Shown: positions 36,322-45,350 of the stretch, piece by piece
Layout of the letters: each line of letters opens with the position of its first letter
Numbering within the stretch: position 1 is the stretch's first letter
From: Chloroflexota bacterium
GTDB taxonomy: Bacteria > Chloroflexota > Anaerolineae > Aggregatilineales > Phototrophicaceae
NCBI GenBank assembly: GCA_011523705.1
Contig: WTGC01000140.1
Coordinates: 110,667-174,666, forward strand
Reading direction: 5' to 3'
Length of the DNA: 64,000 nt
Position numbers and translations under genes: made by a program
The notes under the pieces: generated by a model
Told to the model about the DNA's origin: nothing
The model's input: the letters and a program-made list of their open reading frames with translations, nothing else
The model's database searches: none

Positions 36322-36819
36322 TTATCCCTGTGCCGACCAAAGATGCAGGATCAGATCCTGTTCAAAGGTCGCCGCTCCGAGACCACTAAGAAGAGCCAGG
36401 ATCTGCGCCCGGTGATCGGTGCCGTGATTCACCATGTGCACCAAGATCTGCCAGCGACGACTGCGCCGCAACCCGCCACGATCGGGGAATTGCAAGTCGA
36501 CGACTTCGTCAAGTTCCTCCGTGCTTAATTGTCTGACATAGGCCATGACCTGGTCTTGGACTTCTTCCCATTCGCGCCACAGAGTCGCTTGATCGGAGAA
36601 ATCCGTGTATTCCATTTCCGGCGGCGGCTGCCGATTGAGCCGCGCCAGCCAGCGAGTGTCGACCATCAGACAATGCGCCAGCTGATTGCGCACCGAGCCG
36701 ACCGAATAGCTCGAACCGGCGACGAACTGGTCCTGAGACAGCGCGGCAGCGCACTGCCGAATTCTGTCGAAAGAAGCGTAGTGGTAGTCGAATAGTGTCG
36801 AAACCTGCTGTGGGTTCAT
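36322..36819 (-). CDS. DinB-family protein
   Basis: About 165 residues from the ATG at 36819 (MNPQQVSTLF), with GGGAGC upstream. The four-helix DinB fold is suggested by the metal-binding histidines in LFDYHYASFDRI, the central NQLAHCLMVDTRWL and the C-terminal HMVNHGTDHRAQI. DinB-like proteins include bacillithiol S-transferases and other metal-dependent thiol enzymes; the substrate here is unknown. The ORF track start at 36942 overlaps the promoter of the divergent radical-SAM gene. Confidence 0.8.
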   Translation of the reverse strand: MNPQQVSTLFDYHYASFDRIRQCAAALSQDQFVAGSSYSVGSVRNQLAHCLMVDTRWLARLNRQPPPEMEYTDFSDQATLWREWEEVQDQVMAYVRQLSTEELDEVVDLQFPDRGGLRRSRRWQILVHMVNHGTDHRAQILALLSGLGAATFEQDLILHLWSAQG

Positions 36820-36849
36820 GCGAATAGCGCTCCCTGCCTTCACAGTCGC

Positions 36850-36878
36850 TATACATTGGAACTGCCATAGGTTATACT
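36850..36878 (+). promoter_or_regulatory. Promoter of the TIGR03960 radical-SAM gene
   Basis: TATACA (36850-36855), a 17-base spacer and TATACT (36873-36878) lie in the gap between the divergent DinB and radical-SAM genes. Transcription would start near 36885, before the GTG start at 36917. Confidence 0.45.
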
Positions 36879-36916
36879 CGAATTCACGCAGTAAACGAGA
36901 GGCAGAAACGATTAGC

Positions 36917-38848
36917 GTGCCTATCACGGATCCGCGGCGCATTGAAAGCCAACTGGAACGCCACCTGCTGGCTGTGGAGAAGCCCGGCCGCTATGTCGGC
37001 GGCGAATACAACAGCGTCGTCAAAGACTGGGAGCGCGCCGATGTCAAGGTCGCCCTGGCATTCCCCGACATTTACGACTTGGGAATGTCCAACCTTGGCA
37101 TTATGAACCTCTACGATCAGGTGAACCAGCAGCCGGATATGCTGGCGGAACGCGTCTTCTCGCCCTGGTTGGATATGGAAGCGGTGATGCGCCAGGGTGA
37201 GATTCCGCTCTTCTCATTGGAGACCAAACATCCACTGCGTGATTTCGACTTGCTGGGCATCAGCCTGCCCTATGAGCAGCTCTATACCAACGCGGTCAAT
37301 CTGCTCGACCTCGCTGGGCTGCCGCTGCTGAGCCGAGACCGCGACGAGCGCTATCCGCTGGTCATCGCTGGCGGGCACGCCTGCTTTAATCCCGAGCCGA
37401 TGGCCGACTTCATCGACGCCTTTGTCATTGGCGAGGGCGAAGAGATCATCGTCGAAATCGCCAGAACTGTTGGCGAGCTGAGAGGACGATGCCGTCACGA
37501 GCAATTGCGCGAAATCGCCAAGATACAGGGCATGTATGTGCCGCGCTTCTTTGACGTGGAATACAACGATGACAGCACGGTCCACTCGATTGCGCCCAAC
37601 GAGCCGGGCATCCCGGACCGCATCTTGAAACGCATCGTCATCACCTTGCCCAAGCCCTTCACCAAGTTCATCGTGCCCAATATCGACACCGTGCATAATC
37701 GCGCGCCAATCGAAATCATGCGCGGCTGCACACGCGGCTGCCGCTTCTGCCACGCGGGCATGGTAACGCGCCCGGTGCGCGAGCGTCCCGTGGCCGAGAT
37801 CATGGCGGCCATCGCCGAAATCGTCCAGCATACCGGCTTTGAAGAGATTAGCTTGCTCAGCCTCTCGTCATCAGATTATGTCTGGGTGGAGGAATTGGCG
37901 GAAGAAGTTAATCGCGTATACAAGGACGCCGGCCTCAGTCTCAGCTTGCCCAGCCTGCGCATCGAGAGCGCCAGCGCCGATCTGCTGGAAAAGATTGGCG
38001 GCACGCGGCGCAGCGGCTTCACCTTCGCGCCGGAAGCCGCGACCGAGAAAATGCGCGATTTGATCAACAAGTATGTGCCCGATGAACAGGTGCTGCAAAC
38101 GGCGCGCGACGTCTATTCTCGTGGCTGGCGCACCATCAAGTTCTACTTCATGATTGGCCACCCCGAGGAGTCGCTTGAGGATGTACAGGCGATTATCGAC
38201 TTGTGCGTCAAGACGCTGAATGAAGGCACGCGGATTCTGGGCAAGAAGGCGACGCTGAACGTCGGCGTCAGCACCTTCATCCCCAAGCCCCACACGCCAT
38301 TTCAATGGGCGTCGCAAGATACCCGCGACAGCGTCAATCGCAAGCAGCGTCTATTGAAACAGCAGATGCGGCGCGGCGGCATGCATTTGCGCTGGAACAA
38401 CTACGAAGACAGCGAATTCGAAGGCTGGCTCAGCCGCGGTGACCGCCGGCTGGGAGCCGTGATTCGACGCGCCTGGGAGCTAGGTTGCAAGTTCGATGCC
38501 TGGCAGGATCAGCACCAACACCGAAAATGGCTGCGGGCTTTCGCTGAGCTGGGCATTGATCCGGACTTCTACAACTTCCGCGAGCGCGATCTAGACGAAG
38601 TCTTCCCCTGGGATCATATCGATGTCGGGATCCACAAGAAGTTCCTGCGCGAGGACTACTTGATGAGCATCAAGCGCGAGACCCGAGTTGATTGCCGTGA
38701 CAAGTGTTTCGCCTGCGGGATATTGCCCAAGTTCGCCAAGGAACGCTCCACGACGGAAGAATTGGCTTGGGAGTGCCCGCCGGTGACGCCGATCAGCGAA
38801 CGAAAACGCGCGCGTCAAGTCGCCATTCCCCTTAGCGCAATCGGCTAA
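36917..38848 (+). CDS. TIGR03960-family radical SAM protein
   Basis: The protein of about 643 residues has an N-terminal B12-binding-like region (ALAFPDIYDLGMSNLGIMNLY), a radical-SAM core with the CxxxCxxC cluster in RGCTRGCRFCHAG, and a C-terminal extension with DCRDKCFACGILPKF, a second cysteine set. TIGR03960 proteins occur with DUF2344 partners, here at 34663; the reaction is not known to me. The GTG at 36917 was chosen because the ORF track start at 36818 would cover the DinB start codon and the promoter. Confidence 0.88.
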   Translation: MPITDPRRIESQLERHLLAVEKPGRYVGGEYNSVVKDWERADVKVALAFPDIYDLGMSNLGIMNLYDQVNQQPDMLAERVFSPWLDMEAVMRQGEIPLFSLETKHPLRDFDLLGISLPYEQLYTNAVNLLDLAGLPLLSRDRDERYPLVIAGGHACFNPEPMADFIDAFVIGEGEEIIVEIARTVGELRGRCRHEQLREIAKIQGMYVPRFFDVEYNDDSTVHSIAPNEPGIPDRILKRIVITLPKPFTKFIVPNIDTVHNRAPIEIMRGCTRGCRFCHAGMVTRPVRERPVAEIMAAIAEIVQHTGFEEISLLSLSSSDYVWVEELAEEVNRVYKDAGLSLSLPSLRIESASADLLEKIGGTRRSGFTFAPEAATEKMRDLINKYVPDEQVLQTARDVYSRGWRTIKFYFMIGHPEESLEDVQAIIDLCVKTLNEGTRILGKKATLNVGVSTFIPKPHTPFQWASQDTRDSVNRKQRLLKQQMRRGGMHLRWNNYEDSEFEGWLSRGDRRLGAVIRRAWELGCKFDAWQDQHQHRKWLRAFAELGIDPDFYNFRERDLDEVFPWDHIDVGIHKKFLREDYLMSIKRETRVDCRDKCFACGILPKFAKERSTTEELAWECPPVTPISERKRARQVAIPLSAIG

Positions 38849-38854
38849 TGCACT

Positions 38855-39634
38855 GTGGCTCACAGCGGCGATGTCGTCATCAGCGGCATTCGAATCAGAC
38901 AAGAAGTCGTCGGTGATGGCGCGCCAATATTGATGGTCCACGGATGGGGCGCGAGCATTGAACTTCTGGCGCCCCTCTCTCTCCGCCTGAGCCGTCTGGG
39001 ATATCGCTGCTGCCAAATTGATTTGCCCGGTTTCGGCGGCAGCGACGAACCAAATGAGCCATTCACGATATTTGACTACGCGGCATTTTGTCTCGCCTAC
39101 CTGGATCACCTCGGCATCAACAAAGTTCACTACTTTGGACACTCGCTTGGCGGGCGCATCGGTCTGATTTTGGGATCTGATCATGGCGACCGCATTGCTA
39201 GCATGGTCTTGTCGAATAGCGCCGGCATCAAAGTTGAAGCGGCGCTTCCGACTCGATTGCGACTGAGCGCCTACAAGTCGCTTCGGCGCGGCCTAGAGAA
39301 GATCGGCGCCAAGTCGGCGGCGGACGGTATACGCCAAAGCTACAATCGACAATTCGGCTCTGACGATTACCGGACTGCCTCGCCGGTAATGCGGCAGACG
39401 CTCGTCAACATTGTCAACCAAGACCTGCTTGACCACGCTACATGCGTCTCCGTCCCGACCATATTGATCTGGGGCGACGAAGACGAGGAGACACCGCTCT
39501 GGATGGGGCGAAAGCTGGAAGCGACCATTCCAGATGCCGCGCTGATCCTCCATGAGGGCGCCGGGCATTACGCTTACCTCGATTTCCCCGATCGAACGGC
39601 CAGCATCATGGACGCGCTTTATCGAAGCGCGTAG
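38855..39634 (+). CDS. Alpha/beta hydrolase
   Basis: The 259-residue alpha/beta-hydrolase has the oxyanion HGWG, the nucleophile elbow GHSLGG, a likely acidic residue in WGDEDEETP and the catalytic histidine in EGAGHYAYLDFP. The cap region (residues ~130-190) is helical. It is soluble, with no signal peptide. The GTG start lies seven bases after the radical-SAM gene, so it may be co-transcribed. The substrate is unknown; family members include esterases and C-C hydrolases. Confidence 0.88.
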   Translation: MAHSGDVVISGIRIRQEVVGDGAPILMVHGWGASIELLAPLSLRLSRLGYRCCQIDLPGFGGSDEPNEPFTIFDYAAFCLAYLDHLGINKVHYFGHSLGGRIGLILGSDHGDRIASMVLSNSAGIKVEAALPTRLRLSAYKSLRRGLEKIGAKSAADGIRQSYNRQFGSDDYRTASPVMRQTLVNIVNQDLLDHATCVSVPTILIWGDEDEETPLWMGRKLEATIPDAALILHEGAGHYAYLDFPDRTASIMDALYRSA

Positions 39635-39648
39635 CCTTCCAAAGTCAA

Positions 39649-39669
39649 TGAGCGGCGCCGCTCACTTTT
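39649..39669 (+). terminator. Terminator after the alpha/beta hydrolase gene
   Basis: The perfect palindrome TGAGCGGCGCCGCTCA is followed by CTTTT. It ends the radical-SAM/hydrolase transcript just upstream of the Mur ligase promoter. Confidence 0.6.
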
Positions 39670-39689
39670 CCCTCCTGTCGGTTCACGTC

Positions 39690-39695
39690 TATAAT
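39690..39695 (+). promoter_or_regulatory. TATAAT -10 element before the Mur ligase gene
   Basis: A consensus TATAAT is placed about 30 bases before the ATG at 39725. The -35 region (TTTCCC at 17 bases) is poor. Confidence 0.4.
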
Positions 39696-39724
39696 GACAT
39701 TGCGTTGACAAAGCAGGGTGGAGA

Positions 39725-41371
39725 ATGTCAGAAATTCTGCTCGCCATATTGGCCACCGTCTGGCTAATAGGCTCCTGGCTGCGGATCCACAGGCAGGCGC
39801 GTTTCTATCAAATTGAAGAGTACATGAGCGGGCGTTACCTGCGCTGGGTTCTGGGCGACCGCTCGCGATCGCTGCCGGCTCGGCCCATCGTCGCCTGGAT
39901 CCTGGGATTGGCGATCGCTAGCCTGCTGGCCGAGGCGCCCGACAGCATCGTGCCATTGATTGTCGCCATTTTTGCCGCGCTTGTCGCCGTCATTACGCCG
40001 CGTCAACAGGAAGTCAAGCAAGCATTCGCGGCCACTCCAAGAATGAAGCGGCTGCTGGCCGGCGCCTGGTTGGCGAGCGTCCTGGGACTTGCCGCTGCGC
40101 TTGCCGCCATTAGCGCCATTCAGCTTGGCGAAATAGATTTCTTACTTGCATTTGCCGTCAGCACAATCGGATTAATCCATTTCCTCGCTGCGCCATTATG
40201 GCTTATTGCGGGAAACTTTTTGCTGCAGCCAGTCGAAAGCACTCTGCGCCGCCGATATCTGCGGGGTGCGGCCGACACGCTTGACAAGATCAGGCCGAAA
40301 ATCATTGGGATCACTGGCAGCTATGGCAAGACGACGACCAAGCACTTCCTGCGCGAAATCCTCAGCGTCCGTTTTCGCACCTATGCCACGCCCAAGAGCT
40401 ACAACACCTTGATGGGAATCTCGTTAGCGATCAACCGGGACCTTGCTGATGACTATCGCTGCGAGTATTTCATCAGCGAAATGGGCGCTTATGTCGAAGG
40501 TGAGATCGAACGCATCTGCCAGCTGACCCCGCCTGATATCGCTATCGTCACCGAAGTGGGACCGCAGCACCTGGAGCGCTTCGGCTCGCTGGATAACATC
40601 CGCCGAGCGAAATACGAGATCGTCAAGAACCTGCCCGCCGACGGCCTCGCGGTCCTGAATTGGGACAACCCCTACGTTCGCGCCATGGCCGAGGCGGGCC
40701 ATCCGAAGACCGTTCTCACGGTCAGCAAAGAGTTAACGCCAGAAGCGGCGCAAGAGCAAGGCGTCGCCTTGATCGCCAGCGATGTCAAAGCGACGCTCGG
40801 AGGCTTGTCGTTTATGGCTACGCATGTCGCATCCGGTGAGCGGGCGCTCATCAAGACGGAGGTGGTCGGCGAACACAACGTGACCAACCTGCTCCTGTGC
40901 ATCGCTGTCGCCTGGCACGAGGGGATTCCCCTGCGTGATATCGCCAGGCGCATCCGCAGCTTGCAGCCGGCCGAAAGTCGACTCGTCGTGAAGCAGACCG
41001 CGGCCGGCATTACCATCATCAATGACGCCTACAGCGCCAATCCAAAAGGTGTCGTCAGCGCCTTGAAAGTGCTGGGCCTGCACGAGACGGGCGCGCGCTT
41101 GCTGATCACGCCCGGCATGATTGAATTGGGCGATTTGCAGGAGGCCGAAAACCGCAAGCTGGGCTTGCTGGCGGCGCAGCACGCCACCGATATCATACTG
41201 GTCGGAAAATCGCAGACGCAGCCCATCGTCGATGCGATTCAATCTACTTCCTTTGATCCGTCGCGTCTTCGCGTGGTAGAGACGCTGCAAGAATCGGTAG
41301 ACTGGTATCAGCAGAACCTGAAAGCGGGAGATACTGTGCTTTTTCTCAACGACCTACCCGATACATATTGA
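39725..41371 (+). CDS. Polytopic membrane Mur ligase (MurF-like)
   Basis: The 548-residue protein has about five N-terminal membrane helices (residues ~3-20, 53-70, 74-91, 108-131, 138-166) followed by a Mur ligase: ATP loop ITGSYGKTTTKHF (196-208), SEMGAYVEGEIERIC, a central domain and the C-terminal domain (INDAYSANPKGVVSALKVL). Classical MurF is soluble and lacks the membrane part. The next gene is a Ddl-like ligase, which fits addition of a D-Ala-D-Ala-type dipeptide to a peptidoglycan precursor at the membrane. The exact substrate is not shown by the sequence. GGGTGGAGA precedes the ATG. Confidence 0.85.
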   Translation: MSEILLAILATVWLIGSWLRIHRQARFYQIEEYMSGRYLRWVLGDRSRSLPARPIVAWILGLAIASLLAEAPDSIVPLIVAIFAALVAVITPRQQEVKQAFAATPRMKRLLAGAWLASVLGLAAALAAISAIQLGEIDFLLAFAVSTIGLIHFLAAPLWLIAGNFLLQPVESTLRRRYLRGAADTLDKIRPKIIGITGSYGKTTTKHFLREILSVRFRTYATPKSYNTLMGISLAINRDLADDYRCEYFISEMGAYVEGEIERICQLTPPDIAIVTEVGPQHLERFGSLDNIRRAKYEIVKNLPADGLAVLNWDNPYVRAMAEAGHPKTVLTVSKELTPEAAQEQGVALIASDVKATLGGLSFMATHVASGERALIKTEVVGEHNVTNLLLCIAVAWHEGIPLRDIARRIRSLQPAESRLVVKQTAAGITIINDAYSANPKGVVSALKVLGLHETGARLLITPGMIELGDLQEAENRKLGLLAAQHATDIILVGKSQTQPIVDAIQSTSFDPSRLRVVETLQESVDWYQQNLKAGDTVLFLNDLPDTY

Positions 41372-41398
41372 AGATGACTTGTCGATAAGGATCGCGCA

Positions 41399-42592
41399 AT
41401 GAGCAGTCGCCGCCGCACGACCATTGCCGTCATTTTTGGCGGACGCAGCGTAGAGCATGATGTCTCCATCGTCACCGGGCACCAGATCATGAAAGCCTTT
41501 CCCTCCGAAAACGACGACATCGTCCCGGTATACATTTCTCGCGATGGCCGCTGGTTTACCGGCGAAGCGCTAAGCGATCTCGACAACTTCCGGGACGACG
41601 ATATTCAGCGCCACGATGGCGTACGCTCCTGCCTACTGTCGCCCGATACACGGCACCATGGACTGATTGTCGATCCGCTGGCCGGGCGCTTCAGCAAGAG
41701 CGAGGTAAGGCGCATTGACGTCGCGTTTCCCGCGCTTCATGGCTCACACGGCGAGGACGGCAGCATTCAGGGTCTCTTCGAGTTGGCGGATATCCCCTAC
41801 GTCGGCTATGCCACGCTTGGGTCGGCGCTGGCCAATGACAAGATCATGACTAAAGCGGTCCTGAGACAAGCGGGGATACCGGTGCTGGACGACTCTTGGT
41901 GTACCCGTGATACTTGGTTTGACCGGCCCGATGCCGTTATTGAGGAGTTGCTTGCGCGATTCGAGCTTCCACTATATGTGAAGCCGGCGACGCTCGGCTC
42001 CAGCATTGGCATCGGACGCGCGGATACGGAGGCGCTGCTGCGCGCCAGCATCGATATCGCCGCCAATTTCGACCGGCGCATTTTGATTGAGCCCGCGGTG
42101 ACAAAGGGCATCGAAATCAATTGCTCGGTCATGGGATTGGGCGATCAATATGAAGCTTCCCCGCTGGAACAGCCGGTCTCATGGGATGAGTTCCTCTCCT
42201 ACGAAGACAAATACTTGCGGGGAAGCGAAGGCATGAAGAGCGCCGAACGCCAGGTGCCCGCGCCGATCAGCGCCGCGCTCACGCGACGAATCCAGGAAAC
42301 GAGCATCGCCGCCTTCAAAGCCGTCGATGGCCGCGGCATCGCTCGCATCGACTATCTTGTACGACCGGACCAGAACGAACTGTTTCTCAACGAGATCAAC
42401 ACCATGCCGGGCTCATTGGCTTTCTATTTGTGGCGCGAAGACGGCGTCACATCGACCGATCTGGTGCAGAAGCTGGTTCAGCTCGCCCGCGCTGCCCACG
42501 CGGAAAAGCGGCGGAATACGTACGACTACAAAACCAACCTGGTGGAGATCGCCAGCCAGCAAGGCCTCAAAGGCGCAAAAGGCGCGAAATAG
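41399..42592 (+). CDS. ddl: D-alanine--D-alanine ligase family protein
   Basis: The 397-residue ATP-grasp ligase has the Ddl N-terminus (IAVIFGGRSVEHDVSIVTG), FPALHGSHGEDGSIQGLFE, the YVKPATLGSSIGI block and the metal site NEINTMPGSLAFYLW. The last motif differs from the NTxPGMT of standard DdlB, so the second substrate may not be D-alanine. It starts 27 bases after the membrane Mur ligase and is surely in the same operon. About 30 extra residues follow the core. Confidence 0.88.
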   Translation: MSSRRRTTIAVIFGGRSVEHDVSIVTGHQIMKAFPSENDDIVPVYISRDGRWFTGEALSDLDNFRDDDIQRHDGVRSCLLSPDTRHHGLIVDPLAGRFSKSEVRRIDVAFPALHGSHGEDGSIQGLFELADIPYVGYATLGSALANDKIMTKAVLRQAGIPVLDDSWCTRDTWFDRPDAVIEELLARFELPLYVKPATLGSSIGIGRADTEALLRASIDIAANFDRRILIEPAVTKGIEINCSVMGLGDQYEASPLEQPVSWDEFLSYEDKYLRGSEGMKSAERQVPAPISAALTRRIQETSIAAFKAVDGRGIARIDYLVRPDQNELFLNEINTMPGSLAFYLWREDGVTSTDLVQKLVQLARAAHAEKRRNTYDYKTNLVEIASQQGLKGAKGAK

Positions 42593-42635
42593 CAGCGTTC
42601 AATTCGGCGGCTGGCGCGCGCGCCCCGTCCCTCGC

Positions 42636-42663
42636 TTGACTTGTTAGCAAGCGCCACTATGTT
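42636..42663 (+). promoter_or_regulatory. Promoter of the membrane glycosyltransferase gene
   Basis: TTGACT (42636-42641), a 16-base spacer and TATGTT (42658-42663), with TATGAT a few bases further, form a plausible promoter. It gives a leader of about 140 bases. Confidence 0.5.
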
Positions 42664-42808
42664 ATGATAACGGCGTATTGGGTTGCCCTTTGCCGTGGCC
42701 GCTTGACCTTTTCGCGCGTCAGTTCGCGAAATTGCGATTGCGAAGAGATAGCGTCGCGCCCGTCCAAAGGCATTGCCCTCCAGATGCTGTTTTTCGCTTA
42801 AGGTTGCT

Positions 42809-44434
42809 GTGCCTTATACACCGAGCAATCCCCGTCCTCCTCGACCATCCGATGTCGGCCGCTCATTATGGGGTGGCGCGCCGCTGCCACCCATTCCCGA
42901 GCGCGTGCTTGACGGCATTCCGGGCTTCCTCGCCTGGCTGGCTCTGCTGGTTTCCATCGCCAGCGCGGTCGCTTTTCCTTTGACTCTCATGCTGACCGCC
43001 GCTCTGGTGGCCACGTATTCAGCGATAAGATTTCTGCTCGCCGGCATCGCCAATGGCATCGGCATGCGCCGGATTCGGGAATGGGAATCGATCGACTGGT
43101 ATCGAAAGTATCTGCAAGACCGGCGACCGGATTCCCTCGACTGGGACAGTGTTCACCACCTGGTCATCATCCCCATTTACAACGAGTCCATGAAGATACT
43201 GACTCGCACGATGGATCAACTGAGCTTGCAGGAAAACGCGGCTTCACAAATCTCGGTCTTGCTCGCCATGGAAGCGGCCGAGCCGGACAGCTATCAAATG
43301 GCGCAGAGCCTTCACCGCCAATACGCCGCCCACTTCGCCGACATTTACTTTACTGTGCATCCGCGCGGGTTAATTGGCGAGATGCAGTGCAAATCGGCAA
43401 ATCTCGCCTGGGCGATCAATCGTTTCTTTGAAAATGTCGTGGACGAAGAAAACCTGAGTATCGACAATTATGTGCTGACGACAATGGATGCCGACACGCG
43501 CTGGCATGAAAAGCACTTCGCCGCGCTGACCTATCACTTCGCTCTCAACCCAGATCGACATCGAACATTTTGGCAGGCGCCGATTCGTTATCACGGCAAT
43601 ATCTGGCAGGTCAATCCCTTGATGCGCATCATCAATACCTACGCGACCGCCTTTGAATTGGCTTATTTGGCCGCGCCCTGGTGGATGGCGATGCCGATGT
43701 CGTCGTACTCGCTTAGCCTGCAGCTGCTCGAGCAGAGCGGCAACTGGGATACGGATGTGATCGCCGATGAATGGCATATGTGGATCAAAGCTTATTTCGC
43801 CACGGGCGGGCAAGTGAAATTGCAGCACATTTACTTGCCCTTCCTGGCCGATTCAACGACCGGATCCAATATTTTCGAGTCGATAAAGAATCGTTATAGC
43901 CAGACGCTTCGACACGCCTGGGGCAGTAAAGAAGTCGGCTACATGCTCGCCAAGCTGATCGAGAATCCCCAGGTCGTATCCTTTAACTCGTTCAAGCTGC
44001 TGCTGCGCATCGCCCATGATATTCTGCTGGCGGGCGCCGGCTGGATAATCTTGACGGTCGGTTCACAACTGCCAGTATTCTTCCATCCCAAGATCGCCCC
44101 GATCAAAGTTGAAGGCGTGATGGCGGCCAGCGACAAGCTCACCTATATTTTGGAAGGTTTCTCCACGAGCCACCCCGCCTGGATTCTGCTCGCGATCTCC
44201 GGCATCGTCATGATCATTCTGGTTGTGGTATTTCAGATTCAAGATTATCGCATTCGTCCGCCGCGCCTGTCGCCCTACACTTTTGGCGAGTCCATTCTGG
44301 AACTCTTGAGCATTCCCTTCATGTTGGTGTTGACCTTGCTAGTGGTTGCCCTGCCCACCTTGGTCGCGCAGACGCGGCTCTTGCTCGGCATCCCGCTGCA
44401 ATTCATCGTCACCGAGAAGTCCATCGACAAATGA
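42809..44434 (+). CDS. Membrane glycosyltransferase (GT2-like)
   Basis: The protein of about 541 residues has two N-terminal membrane segments (near residues 38-80), a GT-A domain with PIYNES and the metal site TTMDADTRWHE, an acceptor region with DEWHMWIK, and about four C-terminal membrane helices. This is the plan of processive or lipid-linked GT2 enzymes, but no QxxRW motif is visible. The substrate is unknown; the place after the Mur ligase/Ddl pair hints at envelope synthesis. The GTG at 42809 has AAGG five bases upstream, better than the TTG at 42773. Confidence 0.75.
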   Translation: MPYTPSNPRPPRPSDVGRSLWGGAPLPPIPERVLDGIPGFLAWLALLVSIASAVAFPLTLMLTAALVATYSAIRFLLAGIANGIGMRRIREWESIDWYRKYLQDRRPDSLDWDSVHHLVIIPIYNESMKILTRTMDQLSLQENAASQISVLLAMEAAEPDSYQMAQSLHRQYAAHFADIYFTVHPRGLIGEMQCKSANLAWAINRFFENVVDEENLSIDNYVLTTMDADTRWHEKHFAALTYHFALNPDRHRTFWQAPIRYHGNIWQVNPLMRIINTYATAFELAYLAAPWWMAMPMSSYSLSLQLLEQSGNWDTDVIADEWHMWIKAYFATGGQVKLQHIYLPFLADSTTGSNIFESIKNRYSQTLRHAWGSKEVGYMLAKLIENPQVVSFNSFKLLLRIAHDILLAGAGWIILTVGSQLPVFFHPKIAPIKVEGVMAASDKLTYILEGFSTSHPAWILLAISGIVMIILVVVFQIQDYRIRPPRLSPYTFGESILELLSIPFMLVLTLLVVALPTLVAQTRLLLGIPLQFIVTEKSIDK

Positions 44435-44549
44435 AAGCCAGCCAACGCTTAATGGTGTCGCGTCTTGGAGTCTCCCTAGCGTCAGGCGGTAGCCTTGCCT
44501 ATCATTAGGCTGCGAGCGCGTCTCAACGAGGCCGTGGAAAGGACGAGAA

Positions 44550-45332
44550 GTGCCAAGCCAGCGCGTGCACAAGATCATGGCGCAAGCCGACATCGGTTCG
44601 CGGCGAAAATGCGAAGAGATCATCCGCCAGGGTCGCGTTCGGGTGAACGGGAAAGTGATCAAGCTGGGGGCGCAGGCTGACCCGAGCAAAGACGTCATTC
44701 AAGTCGACGGCGAGCGCATTGGCGAATCCTTCGAGCCACTCTACATCGTCGTCAACAAACCGAGAGGCGTGCTGAGCACCAACAGAGCCGAGAAGAACGA
44801 TGACCGCCCAACCATTCGCGAATTAGTAGAAGTGCCCGGGCATCTCTTCACGATCGGCCGGCTGGATGCTGACAGTGAAGGCTTGATGGTCTTGACAAAT
44901 GACGGGGAGATCGCCAACAAGATCACGCATCCGCGTTACGAACACACAAAGACTTACAAAGTCACCGTCAAGGGCAAAGTATCGAGAGAGACGATTGAAG
45001 CCTGGGAGAGCGGCATTTGGCTCGATGACAGCCGCACCGCCGCTTGCTCGCTGACCATACTGCAGTCGACCAAGCGCTCAACGGTCTTGCGTCTGGTCAT
45101 GATCGAAGGCCGCAAGCGTCAGATCAAGCGCGTCGCCGCAGCATTGGGCCATCCCGTATTGCGGCTCGTCCGGACACATATCGGGCAGCTTGGTCTGGGA
45201 ACGCTGCGCAAGGGCGCCTGGTATCAACTCGATGAGGACGAAATCAGCGCGATGCTGACGCCGGCTCATGAATTGAGCGCGATCAGACGGAAGCGGCGCG
45301 AACGCAAGCGCAAGCGCAGTTCCCGTCGGTGA
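44550..45332 (+). CDS. rluB: Pseudouridine synthase, RluB/RsuA family
   Basis: The 260-residue protein has an N-terminal S4 RNA-binding domain (QRVHKIMAQADIGSRRKCEEIIRQGRVRVNG) and the pseudouridine synthase catalytic motif GRLDADSEGL with the aspartate nucleophile, then a basic tail (RRKRRERKRKRSSRR). RluB modifies 23S rRNA U2605 and the sister RsuA modifies 16S U516; the long basic tail favours RluB. The GTG start has AAAGGA upstream. It is followed closely by a PlsC gene. Confidence 0.9.
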   Translation: MPSQRVHKIMAQADIGSRRKCEEIIRQGRVRVNGKVIKLGAQADPSKDVIQVDGERIGESFEPLYIVVNKPRGVLSTNRAEKNDDRPTIRELVEVPGHLFTIGRLDADSEGLMVLTNDGEIANKITHPRYEHTKTYKVTVKGKVSRETIEAWESGIWLDDSRTAACSLTILQSTKRSTVLRLVMIEGRKRQIKRVAAALGHPVLRLVRTHIGQLGLGTLRKGAWYQLDEDEISAMLTPAHELSAIRRKRRERKRKRSSRR

Positions 45333-45350
45333 GCCCGCGCAGGCAGCTTC

